Below are positions 22,654 to 35,817 of a stretch of DNA of 64,000 nt, one piece after another. The stretch lies in the NCBI GenBank assembly GCA_013076295.1, contig RQOL01000532.1:496001-560000 (forward strand), written 5' to 3'. The notes beneath the pieces were generated by a model. It had not been told where the DNA came from. It saw only the letters and a list, made by a program, of their open reading frames with translations, and did no database searches. The translations under genes were made by a program, and so were the position numbers. The first letter of the stretch is position 1; every line of letters starts with the position of its first letter. Source of the stretch: Sanderia malayensis. Lineage: Eukaryota; Cnidaria; Scyphozoa; Semaeostomeae; Pelagiidae.

Positions 22654-22921
22654 CGTAAATCCTCGAATTAACCCCTGGGGGCTTATTTACAAAAACGAAA
22701 TCTTGGCCTGATTATTGTTAATATTAAACAAAATAGAAGCTATGCGATGCAGCCAATCAATAAAGTCATTGCTATAAACTAACTGTTATTTGCAATACAT
22801 TCACTGAACAACTTCAATGTCTGGAAACTTGGGATCGATATCCTTGCAAATGATTATCAGGATGGGGGTTTATTCGAGGGGAGGGCTTATTCGAAGGTGG
22901 GGGCTTATTCGAGGATTTACG
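22654..22921. mobile_element. MITE with CGTAAATCCTCGAAT termini
   Basis: The left end is CGTAAATCCTCGAATTAACC. The right end GAGGATTTACG is its inverse, and GGGGGCTTATTCGA-type text is repeated internally near the right end. It is 268 bp and non-coding. It overlaps the likely 3' end of the membrane-protein transcript. Confidence 0.65.
22759..22764 (+). promoter_or_regulatory. Candidate polyadenylation signal AATAAA
   Basis: First canonical AATAAA after the membrane-protein stop codon, 479 bp downstream and inside the MITE at 22.65-22.92 kb. If used, the mobile element supplies the 3' end. Position is the only evidence. Confidence 0.3.
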
Positions 22922-24484
22922 GTGCCAGTATGTACATCAATTTTTACAATTATTAGATTTTGTATTGGAATATTTTTACCTCTTATTTTTTTGTTGCTTG
23001 AAGATAATGAAGGATCTTGTGATTTCAATGTGGTGAAGATTTTGTCTCAACTTCTCATGGCAATAACTAACTTGCTACTCTTCTTCACTTAAATTCTGTA
23101 TATTAAGACATGTATGTATTGTTACAGTTGTTAGAGTTTGTCAAGAACTTTGAGTGACACACACTTTATATACTCGTTACCACACTACCTTGAAATGTAG
23201 CTAGTCATTAATTTTTTCATTTTTTCGTATTAACAAGCTATTCATTCGTTTATTATTGTTATGTATGTATTTGGATTTATTGTCTGTTTATTGCTTCGTT
23301 CTCTTCGTTCTTATTGCTTCTCGAGTTTTTGCCGTTGAATCCACCAAGCAAACTTTGATATTTATGGAGCTGTTCAGTTTGTGTAGAGCAACAGAAAGAC
23401 AGACACGTCGGATAAATTCCAACATCTTATGGAGCCCTATGTTCTTAGAATTGCTTATTGTAATTAATATAATGGTAATGGTCATGTTTGAATGGACATG
23501 CTTTACGACCTCTTTGCTACATTGTAATTTTTATTTCTAAACTGATTGTTCACATGAAGTATATCGGTCGCAGGAGTACTAAACAGGCAAAATGTGGTTT
23601 CTCTCCTCTCTTGCATTGTTAATACACCCCCCAAGTTCTCGAGTATGCCTTTGGGTTTTTTTAGTTACGCTGCAGATACAATGGTGTCATCAGCATCGGA
23701 AATAACGTACTTTCTTACTTGAAATAAAAATAGGCTGCTATTGTTCAATTCAATTGCAAGGCCTATTTTAGTGTGCAGTATTGCACTTGCACTCTTTGTG
23801 AAGTATTGAATTTCTTTTAACGCTTTAGGTTTTACTTCATCAACTGTGATTTTGGTTTTAAATGCTCAAAATTACATGAAATCCAAATGCTGGGAATGCA
23901 TTCCCAGCCAATATAGTCAGGATCTTGTTTTTAAAATTTTTCAGGGGGCATGCCCCCAGGGGCAAAAATACTGTCTTGGATTTGTGCAGTATTGGAAGTC
24001 TCTCAGAATAGGTCTTGTTCAATTGACTCTCTCGAGGGGACAGTATATTAGCAAGAATGATTTTTGTGTGCGAACATGTTCGAAGCAAATTCCTGCCCAT
24101 TGAAGAACCACGCTGCCCATGATTGATCCGCTGACCAGTGTTTGTGCCTTCGCAGGCTCGCTCCGCTTTTAAGAAAGTAAATGGAGTTCACAGTGCATCT
24201 GGTATAAAACGACCTTAGGCCAACTATCTGTGTTCTATGTTTGGTTAATTTGGAGGGCTTTAGTTACGCATTTACTGTTTTACTGAACGGAAATGTAAGC
24301 CAACGAAACTTGCTCTCGTTTTTAATGCAAGAACTTGTCAAACTGGCAAAATTGTTTGTAAATTCCGAAGCACAGTCCGACCATGTATTAGCATTATGAC
24401 GTCAGGAAACCCTACTTCGCCATGTAGAGCATTGTAGAATTGCCTTTTGAGTGGGCTTAAATTTTGTAGAATTTAGAAAGTAAA
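22922..24484. other. Intergenic region between the two host genes
   Basis: No supported gene. A GGGGGCATGCCCCC palindrome lies at about 23.94 kb, in sequence that looks repeat-derived. The last few hundred bases should contain the ataxin-7 promoter; no TATA box is evident. Confidence 0.35.
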
Positions 24485-27400
24485 ATGTCGGAAAGAATTG
24501 GAAAAATTGGCTTAAACGCAGGAACTCCATGGAGTCTATTTGCTGAAAACACCGCGTTTGAGGACTGTGATGGTAAGCACTGTTGGTATTAGCTGCTTAG
24601 GCTTAGGCCTAATTTGATTGTCTTAGTGACAAGTAAAGAAACCATGTACATTGTTTTTGTTACTATAATTTTTCTCCACAAAATAATATTTACAGATTTC
24701 ATAATTAAAGTTAGAGTATTCCTTGATTGAACCGGGTAGGTTTGTGTGCTCATAAAAACTCTCGTTTCCCAGAATGAGATATACCTAGATTATTATCAGT
24801 AAGGTGAATGACAGCCGGAACGCGTATACACAACATGTACACAACCACTTGCCAATTGCCATCTGTTGATTTGAAAAAGCTACAAATAATAAAAGTATTT
24901 TGGCATTTTATTCTATTAATTGTATCTTATTCTGAATTATTAGGCATGGAAGAATCGAAAACTCAAAGCACAGAAACGACAAGATTACATCGAGAAGGTG
25001 AGAACAAATTTAACCAAGTTTATGGGGCTTCCCCCATTCACCCTCTTAATTACATCAGTCAACCAGGATCACTATCATTCATTGTCTTGTTAATTAATTT
25101 ATATATAATAGGTACAATGGTGCTGTACGTGTTTCACTTCTAGTGTTACTGTTAAGTAATAATCTTCCTGTTCAGATAATTGCTCTAATTATTTATTCAT
25201 TCTTAACAATTATGCATTTAAAAGATCTATTAACTCTGCATTCATCATTAACACAACAAAAGTGTTAACTGTAATGAATGATCACAGTGTAGCTACTATT
25301 TTCATAGCCTGTATCAGGAATACCTGAGAATATTTTGCTTTGACAGAACCTGTGCAGTTTTTAGGCAAAAGAAAGAACAGTACTACGCTATATATTTTAC
25401 ATAGTCAACTTACCCTAAGTCAAACATCTTGGAACCAAAATCTGATGGCTGCTTTGTAGGGTATCCTTCATAGAACATAGGGAATATTTTATGGAACAAT
25501 TTCATATATTAATCTAATTGGTGGTGCACAGAAGTAGTCTGTTTTATTAAGGCTTCAACACTGAAGTAATTTTGGTTCGAAGAGAATCTATATAGTACAT
25601 CCTGTAGCTATATCCAAATATTGTATAGTGTGGCTTTTGTAGAAGTAGAGTCAGTGGTCTGCCTTTCTACTGTTTACAATTTACAAGCTTGGTGCTTCGA
25701 ATGCCCCACCAGAATGCAAGACTAATTATTTGAATATGCTTCAAATAATTTGAGTGGTTCCTGAAATGAGACTTAACATAAAATAAATGCAAAAATTAGT
25801 CTGAAATAATTGCAATTATTCTCAGGTATGGTATTACAGTACACGTTGCAATAACTTTATGATTTTTAATCATTTTGAAGGTGTTTACTTGATGCATATT
25901 TATCTTACATACTAGGACTTGTTATCTTACAAGTGTTAGTATCTCTTTATTTATTCACTTTTGCAAAGTTGAATTCAAATATTTTTTCTGATATTCTTTT
26001 TATATTCTCTTTTTATTTTCTCAGTCTTGTCTTTGAGAGGGATGTATAGAAAATACGAAACCTTCCAGAAAACAGATTGTATGCTACCATTCTGTGGTTT
26101 AGGTGGTTTCTGCTTGAAATGTTTTATCAGAACTGATAGTGCCGCAGAGTTTTTTTATTTATTGGTATCACAAAAATGTAGCTTGATGCTGGGAACACTT
26201 TTCTAGGGTAGTTAAAATCAGTCTCGTCTACATGTTTATGTATTTACTGACATAGAACAAGGCAATTGAAAAAGATTGCTGTTGTTGTAATATCCAACAA
26301 ATCCTCATAATACCATTTTTTAAGTAGCCAACCATTGTTTGGCTATTGATCCACCATAATTGATATTTGATTAATATTTAAAAGTCAATTAAAAGGTAAA
26401 TTACTGTTTTGGTAAAGCATACTGTATCTCCGTATTTAGATAATCATGTCTGCCCATATTGACATAGACTAAGTTAGCCTTTTTGAATTACATAGAACAG
26501 ATTTAGAATTTTCAGGGAGCTTGAAATGTTTTAGTTTTGGAATAGTTTGTGTCTGCCAATATTCAGAATTGAAACTTGTGTTCTTATTCAAGCATTTATT
26601 TTTCTCCTAGATATGAAAATATTTGGTTTCTGCCCTGCCAGAGATAACCAGCTACTGGTCATTTGCAAAGAATGCCAAAAAATTGTACAAGCATCAGCAT
26701 CTTTATCTCATTATGGTAAGATGACTAATACTAATTTTCAAAATTATTGACACGTTTCATTATGTGTTGTTCCAAATCAACTATTAAACTTGATATACTA
26801 GTACTCTTTTTCTCCACTTGAGATCTTTTTCAAGTTTTTCATTCAAAACTGCTGGTATCATTTATTACAGAACGAAAACATCCTAAAATGCTGTCATCTT
26901 TAAAATGCTCACCAACAAGGCGATGCTCTGTCTCTAGGGACCTAAGATCACCAACAAGAACATTTGGGAAATCAAAACTCTTAAAATCACCCAGTGACAA
27001 TGCATTTATAAGAATTGAGGAAGTTGACCCAACCGACATGAATGTCAAAATCGAGGAAGTTCCTTTAACTATTCCAAGATTTAACCATGCAGCCAAAGGA
27101 AAACTGCCAAAAATTAACTTAAAGGGGATTATTGGGTCAAACAAGGGAAAGTTGAATGTAGAGAGTTCTCCTACAGCATCCAAAGCTCCACAGAAAAAAC
27201 AATCCAACAATAAAGGTAAGTTGTGGCTTTGTTATTTTATATACATGTTTTTAATTGCAATATTTTTAAAGTTGCTAAATCTTGTGCTTTTAATATCTTT
27301 AATAATTGGAGCGACTCTTTCAGATATTTCCATTAATCACACAATTAGTTATATTTTTTGGTTACTCACACTTATCTCTGCTATTTTGCTTGGTCTGTTA

Positions 27401-30400
27401 GTTATCAAGCTCACTTTTTTTTGCCTTTGTTAATTAAAGATGCACATCATTCTTTTTCTTTTTGCTTTCATAATTAATTCTTTAATCAATTTTCTATACA
27501 CTAGGATTGGTAATTATTTTAAATTTGTGTTTTGCTAATGTAGATAAAGAATATGACCCAGAAAGGCATTGTGGTGTCTGGATTGAAGACCAAACACGAA
27601 ATTGCACTCGTTCATTGACATGCAAGGTAAGTATTATTTATCATGTTGAGTTTTTCTTGGTTTGGTTTGTACGGTAATTAATTTGGTAAAGCACTATTTG
27701 ATAATTTGTAATTTATGTCATTATAGCAAATGGGGTAACTAGAATTTTGTTTTTTGAGTGGCTGGTGTGTATGGGTCTCAAAATTCACCAAGGAACAAAA
27801 CGTTACATGGGGGGTTGACACATTTTTCTCATCAAAGTCAACAAAGTTAGTACCATTCGAACAACCTTTTCAAAACAAGCAAAAACATATAAAAACTAGG
27901 ACTATAGAATCTACATCACAAAGAATTCAAGCTCTGAAAGCTTTGGCAATAATTTCATCAAGCTGGACTAAAGCCTATGTTGAAAGTTTTATGTTACCCA
28001 AGATCAATCAATTATAGCTTACATTAATCCCCAAATGTTTCGGGCCATTTCTAATTCCATTAATTCAATTTCAGTGGCTCAAATGACACTATTTTTGTTA
28101 TGTTTTCTTGATAAAATATTTTTATTGACCTTCAAGTATGAAGTAGGCGACCACTTGACCCCCTGGTTCAAGGGTTTTGTCTTCTGGTTGATTTTAAAAC
28201 CCTTACCCACTAACAACTTATTTACAAAATGGAATTGAATGCGAATTAACCTGTCTGGATATACTTCCAGTCAATATCTACCGTCATGTTGGACAGTAAA
28301 ATGCACGTTGTTTCCCTTTATATTTGTGCGATACTGCACATGTACGGTTTTTATCATCCTTTTTACTTTAATTAATACAAGTTTATCTTTGCTCAGACAC
28401 ATTCGTTGTCATCAAGAAGAGACGTCTCCGGTCGATCAAAATCCTTTGATGCGTTGCTCTCGGATCATAAGGCAAGGATGCAAAACATGAAAGAAAGTGG
28501 CTCAACGTCTGGAACAAATACCCCAGCATCTTCGCCCACAAGGAATGGTGCACCGCAGTTTCCAACCAAATACGAGAGATCTGTGTCACATGGCCCAAGG
28601 TTTATTTGCCAGCATTTATTCTTTTCTACTTTTTATTTGTTTTTCTGCTTAGTTATTTCGGCCTGTATTTCGATTGTTTTCCGCTCTTGCTTTAATTGAT
28701 TAATAGAAATTATATTTGTTTCATACCTTTTACCGAATTCTGTTAATCTCCTATCTTCTTCAATTTGTTTTTGTATTTTTAATGTGATAGCTTTTTTGTT
28801 GTTTGACAACCAATTAGGTTATATCTTTCTTTCTTCTTTCATTACACTCTTTCAAAAGCAAAATGACTCGTAGTTTAATATTTTATATTTAATTTCACGT
28901 ATTTTCTTTTTTTTTTTGTAATTCGATATTGTAAAGGTTCTCTGCTTTTACTGAAAATTTGAATAAACTTCTAATATTCCAGATCGCCAATGTCAAAAGA
29001 AAATTCACGTCCCGAAGGTAGTCAACGTTTTTTTTGTCTTTATCGAACGTCCTAATTTCTCATTCCTTTATTTAGGCATCTATTATTACTTTAACTGCTT
29101 TAGCAACGTAAATATTTTGCTATTTTAGGGAAGAGATTTTGCGCATCTGACGACCATAGCTCCGCCTTTTCAAGTCCTCAACCGTGTTATATTGATTATA
29201 TACCAGAAGATTCTTTGAAATTGTCAGCGATACCAATGATGCCGCACCACCCAAAGCCAATGCTGGTAGGTTTGAAAAGTTTTTTAATAACTGCTTTTAA
29301 ATTACTTCCTTCAGCCTGGTGGGAGATTGCTACACGTTTTTTTTTTATAAGAAACTGGTCTATACGAAACCTAGATCTAGACACCCTAAAATTTAAGAAA
29401 CTTTTAGAACTACAAGGAAATATTTAAGAAACATTAGAAATTTCGGAAACACGTTTTTCCTTTACGGATTTAACAAATGTGAACTACAGTAAGTATGTTT
29501 TATGTGCTAAGCATAACATTGTCGGCTCCACATGACAATTTTTCGCATTGAGGATTTTTCTTTGTTATAATACTAATATTTTACTGCATCCACGTTTTTT
29601 TCTTCCTTTTCACTGCAACTTTTTTCATTAAATTAAGAAACTTTTAAGAAACTTTTAGAACTAAAATGTGGCTAAAAATTAAGAAACTTTTACTACTAGG
29701 CCTTGAGCCAGGTTTCTTATAAAAAAATTCATCTTTTCAGTAAATATGGCTAGAGTAAAGCTGTTTTGCCTTAATTTTCAGGTAAACACCTTTTCGGGTA
29801 GAAAGACACACCTTGGATGCTCATTTTTTACACGCAAGTTTGAAAGATTAAGGTGGGCTGCTTCAAATATGATGGAAAAATGTCTCAAAAGCAATCCACA
29901 ACCGTAAGATAAAGGATTTATTTTGTAATTGTTTGTTATTTATTATCTCATTTACCTAGCTCCTTTATTAAATTGTTTATTTTTGTACCATAAAGATTGA
30001 TTTTTATCTTGCTTTTAGTTCAACGAAATCTAACGCTCCATACAAAGTTATATCTGGAGTTGATGGTCAGTAACTTTCACAACTGCGTGTTACTAACACG
30101 TACTTGAAGTTCGTAGTTTGATTCTGATAAGGATCAGAACGGGAAGCTAGAAAGTCCTAGGAATTTATAAAAATGCTCCGGCATTTCAGCAAGGGAATTT
30201 TGTATTTTAAAAGGAAAATTATTTGAGAGGAGAAAGTTATTTTTGAATTAGATAGGAATTAAATTCAAAGGAAAGATCTTGAATCATTTATTGTTGAAAA
30301 GAGAAGACCACCTATGTAATCGATATATGCTTGAAGAGCGTGTAAGCATAAGGAAGCTAGACAGAGCTATAAGAATGTGGCCTCGTTATATAAAAAATCT

Positions 30401-32356
30401 GACAGTTTTCTTTTCATTTTCAGATCCCAGTTCGGCTCAGTCTGGTGGGAAAGCAACCAGTAATCTTCAAAATGTATCAACATGGAGTAAACGCGAACCA
30501 TCAGCCATGAATTATCTAAACTCTTCGCTTCGAGATAACAGCAGTAATCTTGGACCGGTACCAAGAGTGAAAACGAAGCTTGTAAAATCGAATGGCACAA
30601 GAGTGAAGCGGCAATTTTCAATGAGTAACGACGCAAGTCGATCGCATTCGGCGACACGAAAGCGAAGACATTCTGCTGACCCTTCAAAGGTCGATAACGT
30701 TAATAAGGAAGTGAATGTGAGTGAGGTCAATTCTGGTGATAACAACAATATCGTTAGCGAGATGGTTAATTCAGATGTAGCGCTCACTATGAACGAAATC
30801 GGACAGGTATTAAATAGTTTAGATACAAACTCACTAGATGCCAGTCTTATATCTTCTTCGATATTGTGCTCTGACGCCAATCAAACGGGAACTTCAACTT
30901 TAACTATTACCGGAGGGAACATCACAGGAAATCTCAATAATAGTATGAATTTAAATTCGAGTTTAACATTGTGTCATACAATGGGTATCAACCCACAAAT
31001 GCAGCAAAGTGGCAGTCTTTCAACTACACAACTTGTTGTAGACCAAGGACAAGTTTTAAACCAAGTTGTAGCTCCAAATGTCGCCGTAACACAAGGCATG
31101 ATGGTCTCGTTGCCTAATGTCACGCAAGTGCAGAATTTGACCGCATATCAAGGGAATTTAAAAGAGATTTTGCCAGCGCCCTGTCCTGGAAAACAATTGA
31201 ATTCATCCGTTGGAGTTTATATTGCTGCGCAAGTGAGTGATTCGATTTTTTGTTTGTGTTTTGTAAAAGTATTATATCGAGACACGTTTAAATTAGTAGC
31301 ATACTGTTTTTAATTCAACCAGCTGACCTTACCCACGATTGATATGGGAAGGATGGATGTGTTAGTGATGGTAGAGATGTTTCAGAGCTGGAAAGTTCCA
31401 CGTTCTATTTTTAGGGTCAAAATACTTTATCGCAAATTTCCAATGGCTCATTGCCTTCACAAGAAAATTTGGCCCTCACCTATAGCGTTGGGCAAAACTC
31501 ATCCACTATGGTAATGAATATTGGCAACAAATATGCAAACACAACTACAGCAGCCGGAACCAAAAGATATATAGCTCCAAGTAGCGCAAGACTTTCTCAA
31601 TTAGTTGTACGACAGCCACCCCAGCCATCGCAAAGAGGTATTTGTCGCTTTTTCTATAAATATGCTGCCAAGCTTAGCGTTCCATATGTTGTGCTGCTTG
31701 CTATAGATTTCATTTGCTTTTTCTTAGTTCGATTTGCTTTTCATTGATTTTGCTCAGTTTCTGTTTGCTTTTCTGTTGGTTTGCCATTGCTTGTTACTTT
31801 GGCTTTACTTTGGCTTGGCATTGCTTGACTTACTTTGATTTGGTTCACTTGACTTGGCTTTGCCTGATCTCATTCCTCTTTGGTTTCCTTTTTCCTGTGA
31901 ACATTCGAAGCTATAGTAACTAACGTGAATCTTGTTTTTCAAATTTTAGACATTACAACTCAGAAAGCGAATCCCTTTCAGAAACCAACATCGTATGACC
32001 AACGGCAAACACCGAGTCCAAGTGCCCGGCCACCGACACCGACAAAATCACCCTTACAACAACAAGCTACTTTGCTTGGTCAGTCGATGTTCAATAATCC
32101 ACAATCGAATTCAACGCCACAGCCAATAACACAGCTTAAACATTTACAACAGCAGCAACAACAACAACAATTACAACAACAACAACTTATATCTCCATTA
32201 AATTCTGTTGTGCACGCGGATAGTCTTATATATCAACAGCAAATACTTCCGAAATTGACAGTTGCGCCAGGTAGGTCGCTGCAAAATTCAGTTGCCACTG
32301 CGCAGACTCTTCAAATGATTGACTCTTCTGCCCCGCAAGGAACATCAGCTTTATAG
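24485..32356 (+). CDS. ATXN7: Ataxin-7 homologue, SAGA deubiquitinase-module subunit (13 exons)
   Basis: Exons 24485-24572, 24944-24997, 26611-26715, 26871-27215, 27544-27626, 28397-28599, 28983-29017, 29129-29265, 29782-29903, 30019-30065, 30424-31232, 31415-31637 and 31950-32356 join in frame to 885 codons; human ataxin-7 is about 890. Block I is a zinc finger, C55-x10-C66-x2-C69-x11-H81-x4-H86, starting MKIFGFCPARD. The SCA7 domain is C207-x10-C218-x5-C224-x2-H227 (HCGVWIED...CTRSLTCK-THS), matching the known C-x9-10-C-x5-C-x2-H pattern and split by an intron before THS. A third conserved block, about 351-391, has C-S-F-F-T-R-K-F-E-R-L-R. The rest is low-complexity and Q/N/S-rich, with Q8-L-Q4 at 817-829. 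Known role: anchors the USP22/Ubp8 deubiquitinase to SAGA and binds nucleosomes in the nucleus. Weakest splice: the GTTTAT donor after exon 6. Confidence 0.92.
29337..29727. mobile_element. Putative MITE in intron 8 of the ataxin-7 gene
   Basis: The left boundary TTTTTTATAAGAAACTGG is mirrored at the right by CCAGGTTTCTTATAAAAAAA, with AAGAAACTTTTAGAACTA-type repeats inside. It is about 391 bp with no coding potential. No clear target duplication was found. Confidence 0.5.
32147..32185 (+). repeat. CAA/CAG tract encoding Q8-L-Q4 in ataxin-7
   Basis: Thirteen codons: ten CAA, two CAG and one interrupting TTA. The CAA-rich make-up and the leucine break should limit slippage. It lies in the last coding exon, near the protein C terminus. 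Confidence 0.9.
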
Positions 32357-34409
32357 CAATTGTAGATTTGTTTGTTAAAAGTAGATGGTTATAGAAATGA
32401 TTTATATATGTGCTCTCTATCTAATGTGTGCTTAAAGACACTTAAGACAGACAACAGGACGAATTTAACACACACTCACACACAGATAAAAATATGTGGG
32501 TGTTGGTGTGTGTATTATACATGTTAAATATATATATGTTATATATATATGTATTTATATTTATAAAACGACTCCTCCTGTATACAAAACTAGAAATTGG
32601 ATCTGCGAGTGTAAGTCTTTGAAGTGGAACTTGTAATTACCTGAAGAAAATGTTTTCATTGCATGAATAGGTCTGTGTAGTGATGTTTGTAGCGATGCTT
32701 TTTTATCATACTTGGACCTTTTCTACTATAATATACCCTTTGTTATAACATTTCGGCTTCTTATTTTCCGTTATGTACCTACCAAGAACACTATAATAAT
32801 CGTTCACATATGATATACGAGTCTTTTGATTTGTTGAATGTTTTTAAGCTGATGTATGTTATTTAATGTTTTTGTAACTAGAATTGTTATGATGTCTCGT
32901 GAGATGAGGCTGTATGCGGCAACTGAAATTGAAGTCGAAAGCTTGTTTTTTTGTGATGTTCACAATTGTACAAGTTGTATCTTTCAAAGGCAAGATTATT
33001 TATTACAGTTATTCTTATTAGGTGGATTTTCAAATTATTAGACCTTTCTGCAGTCAAATTATTGTGAGAATTAGAGAAAGAAACGCTTCTTTTTACTAAA
33101 ATTAATTAAGTATTTTTTCTTTGCTGGAAATTACTAATTAGAGAGTGAATATGCTCTGCTGTGTTGAGACTACACTGTCTGCATTGCGAGTGAACGAATT
33201 GAACACGTGTGTGGGAATAGCAACCACTGTAAAAGAAAAACCACTGAATAGATGTTAATTTATTTTGTATTACACTGTGCAAATTGACGTGCAACAACTG
33301 CACGCCCTTCAACTTAAGGCTTCAGGACGGCGGGCGAGTGCGTATAACATGAGCCAAAAGTTCTTTTTCCCTGAAACAAATTTGCGACTGTGACATTTTC
33401 ACTCAGCAAATGAATAATATACTTGTGACAAAGTACGTTATCCCGATCAGCAACTACAATGAATTAGATAAACATTGTAGAATATTAAGTTTATATTTTG
33501 ATGATTGTATACTCTTGCAGGTATTTATTCACACGTGGTCTAACGTTTTCAAGCAATTGTAGCACTTTCTGGGGAGTTCATAAGCAAAATACTTTCTTGC
33601 ATATATAGAAAGGGGAATCTGTAAAAAAGGAATCTTTTAAATGGGAATTTTTATAACGCAAAATTCACGTATAACTTGTTTTTATAATGTTTTCGCCATA
33701 TATTATTATTCCCTTTCACTGAAAAGAAGCAACTGAAAGAACAAAACAACAACAAAACGTGAAAACAGAATTATATAAAGAGTTATATTGAAATTCACAC
33801 GTTGGCGATGTTGATGACAGAGCTGGAATTGAACAATGATACACAACGACGAGATAATGGGGAGCTTGCGTCGGGGGATTTATTACATCGCCATGACAAC
33901 CGTAGCACACGACAACTATGTTGCCATGCCCTTTTAAGCGTTTCGTTGTAAGAAAGTAGTTTATGATAAAGTAGTATTCGCTTCGTCTTAAGAAAGTTCA
34001 GTACTGGATTTTGTATATCTGAGAAAGTTTAAAACTTTGTTTTTACCTTGAAAAGACAAAGAAGCTTGTAGCTTTTGGTTCTCTTGGGAGTTCATACGTT
34101 ACATATTCGAGATTTTTTTATCTTTTCTCTTTGTGGCTCATTTTCTCGCAAAATTTTGAATGAAAAATGTATTAAGTACTGTGTTAAGGTCTATTAAAGA
34201 AAGAATTCAGTTTTTGCCCTAAGACAGCTCAGAAATTGTTTCGTAATTTAATAGGCAAATTGATAAGAAAGTTCCAGTACTGGATTAAATGAAAACCTTC
34301 TTATAAAAAAGGGCATTAAGCAATTAGACGAACAAAATATGATAATTGTGTAGGGATTAGCACTCTTGTTGTCTGTGTATGTCGTTTCCTTTGCAAGATC
34401 TGTCTCAAT
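32357..34409. other. 3' flank and probable UTR of the ataxin-7 gene
   Basis: AT-rich, no coding. A TA-rich microsatellite lies at about 32516-32572. No AATAAA is evident close to the stop; ATTAAA occurs at 34193-34198. A repeated phrase AGAAAGTTC(C)AGTACTGGATT near 33.99 and 34.27 kb hints at another old repeat. Confidence 0.35.
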
Positions 34410-34413
34410 TTAA

Positions 34414-34895
34414 GGGGAGAAACTTTCGCGAGAAGACACTTTCGCGACTTTCGCGTTTTTAGCCAAAATTCGCGAAAGTTTATTACGCGAAACTTTCTAA
34501 AATATGAATTTTGCGAAAGTTTATTCTTGATAAAAATTTCAAAATTGAAAATTGGCCAAAGTTTATTCTCGCGAAAAAGCTATTGTGAAAAACTGGTAAT
34601 TCCAGAGTGAAAGGCGACTAACAAAGAAAAACATTTATTCATTAGTTAGTTTTATGGACAGAATGGGGAAGGCAGAAAAGGCGGAGTGAAAATGGAAACG
34701 AAGCTGACCCTCTTGAGAATTTTGATGATGAATAATTGTATTACAACATTGCTCTTCTTCTCTTTACGTTGTAAAAATGAGAACATTTTATGAAAAAAGT
34801 TTCACTTTCAATAAAAATTACTTCAAAGTTTCTGTTTAAAGTTTCTGTTCAGACTTGGAATTCGCGAAAGTTTATTCTCGCGAAAGTTTCCTCCT
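34414..34895. mobile_element. TTAA-target MITE with TTTCGCGAA-rich ends
   Basis: The element lies between TTAA at 34410-34413 and TTAA at 34896-34899. Left GGGGAGAAACTTTCGCGAGA and right GCGAAAGTTTCCTCC are imperfect terminal inverted repeats. Near both ends the phrase GCGAAAGTTTATTCTCGCGA recurs, a dense set of palindromic TCGCGA boxes. It is 482 bp with no transposase. TTAA duplication fits the piggyBac or Kolobok groups. Confidence 0.75.
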
Positions 34896-34899
34896 TTAA

Positions 34900-35800
34900 T
34901 ATTCATTTCACATGAAAAACATTTCAAAATTATTCTTTCTATATAATTCTGATTTGGCATGTTTTGCTGTTGCTTCAGTGGTTTCTTTTCAGTTTCAGGG
35001 AATAATAATATGACTCAATACAGGACGAAAAAATTTAAAAAATGTGTTGTAAAACATCACGAATTTTTCGTCATTTCTGAGTCAATTACAAACAAGTCCC
35101 CTTCACAGATTCCATTTTTACACATTTTAGATAGGTGGAATATGACGTTATACGACGTGGTGTAGGTGTTGCTTCGTATTCCTTCTTTACATCTCCCGTT
35201 CCCTAATTTCCGTGCTCTTATTTTACATACAGACAGGATACAGACAAGATCTCGTTGCCTTAGTTTTTGAGCATGCGGTTGGGGATCGAGATGTTTGTGA
35301 AAGATCTCGTTGCCTCAGCTGTTAGTTGCTGTTAGATTTATTGTTGTTTTGGGCCGCCGTTTTCCGCCTTATTGAATATACTGTGATGTCTGTCGTGTGT
35401 CGACTGTCGATTAAACTATTAAAGTATGCTGAAAAGAAGCTCTGCTACGTGTAAGAAAAGAAAGGAAAAATAGAACTGTGTCGTTTTATATATCATGTGT
35501 ATTTACTTTCTGTTGGCCTTGTCTCATGAACGAAATTGGTGAAAGAACCTACCTCGGAATCCAGATTACAGTAGGTAAATGGAGTTTTTCGAACGTTGTC
35601 TGGATTTTTTTTATGAACTCCACTCAGGGTGGGAATATTTGAGCTCCGGCTGAACCACTATAAAGGCGAATCTCTGAGCAGTCGTCATTTTGAAAATAAT
35701 TTGTGTGGTTTCATTTAAATAGGAGCTGCTGACCTGAAATTAAAGCTATATGAAAGCCAAATTTGATTGTTACGTTATGGAAGCTATTCATCAAAGGAAT
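34900..35800. other. Non-coding stretch
   Basis: No gene, RNA or terminal repeats recognised. Confidence 0.3.
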
Positions 35801-35817
35801 CGTCATTTGAAGAGAAA

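Noticed and set aside
25000..25143. Open reading frame continuing past ataxin-7 exon 2
   Set aside because: A good donor (AAG-GTGAGA) ends the exon at 24997, and only splicing to 26611 gives the conserved zinc finger in phase; the rest is intron.
33716..33910. Short minus-strand frame downstream of ataxin-7
   Set aside because: 64 codons, no domain, no conserved features.
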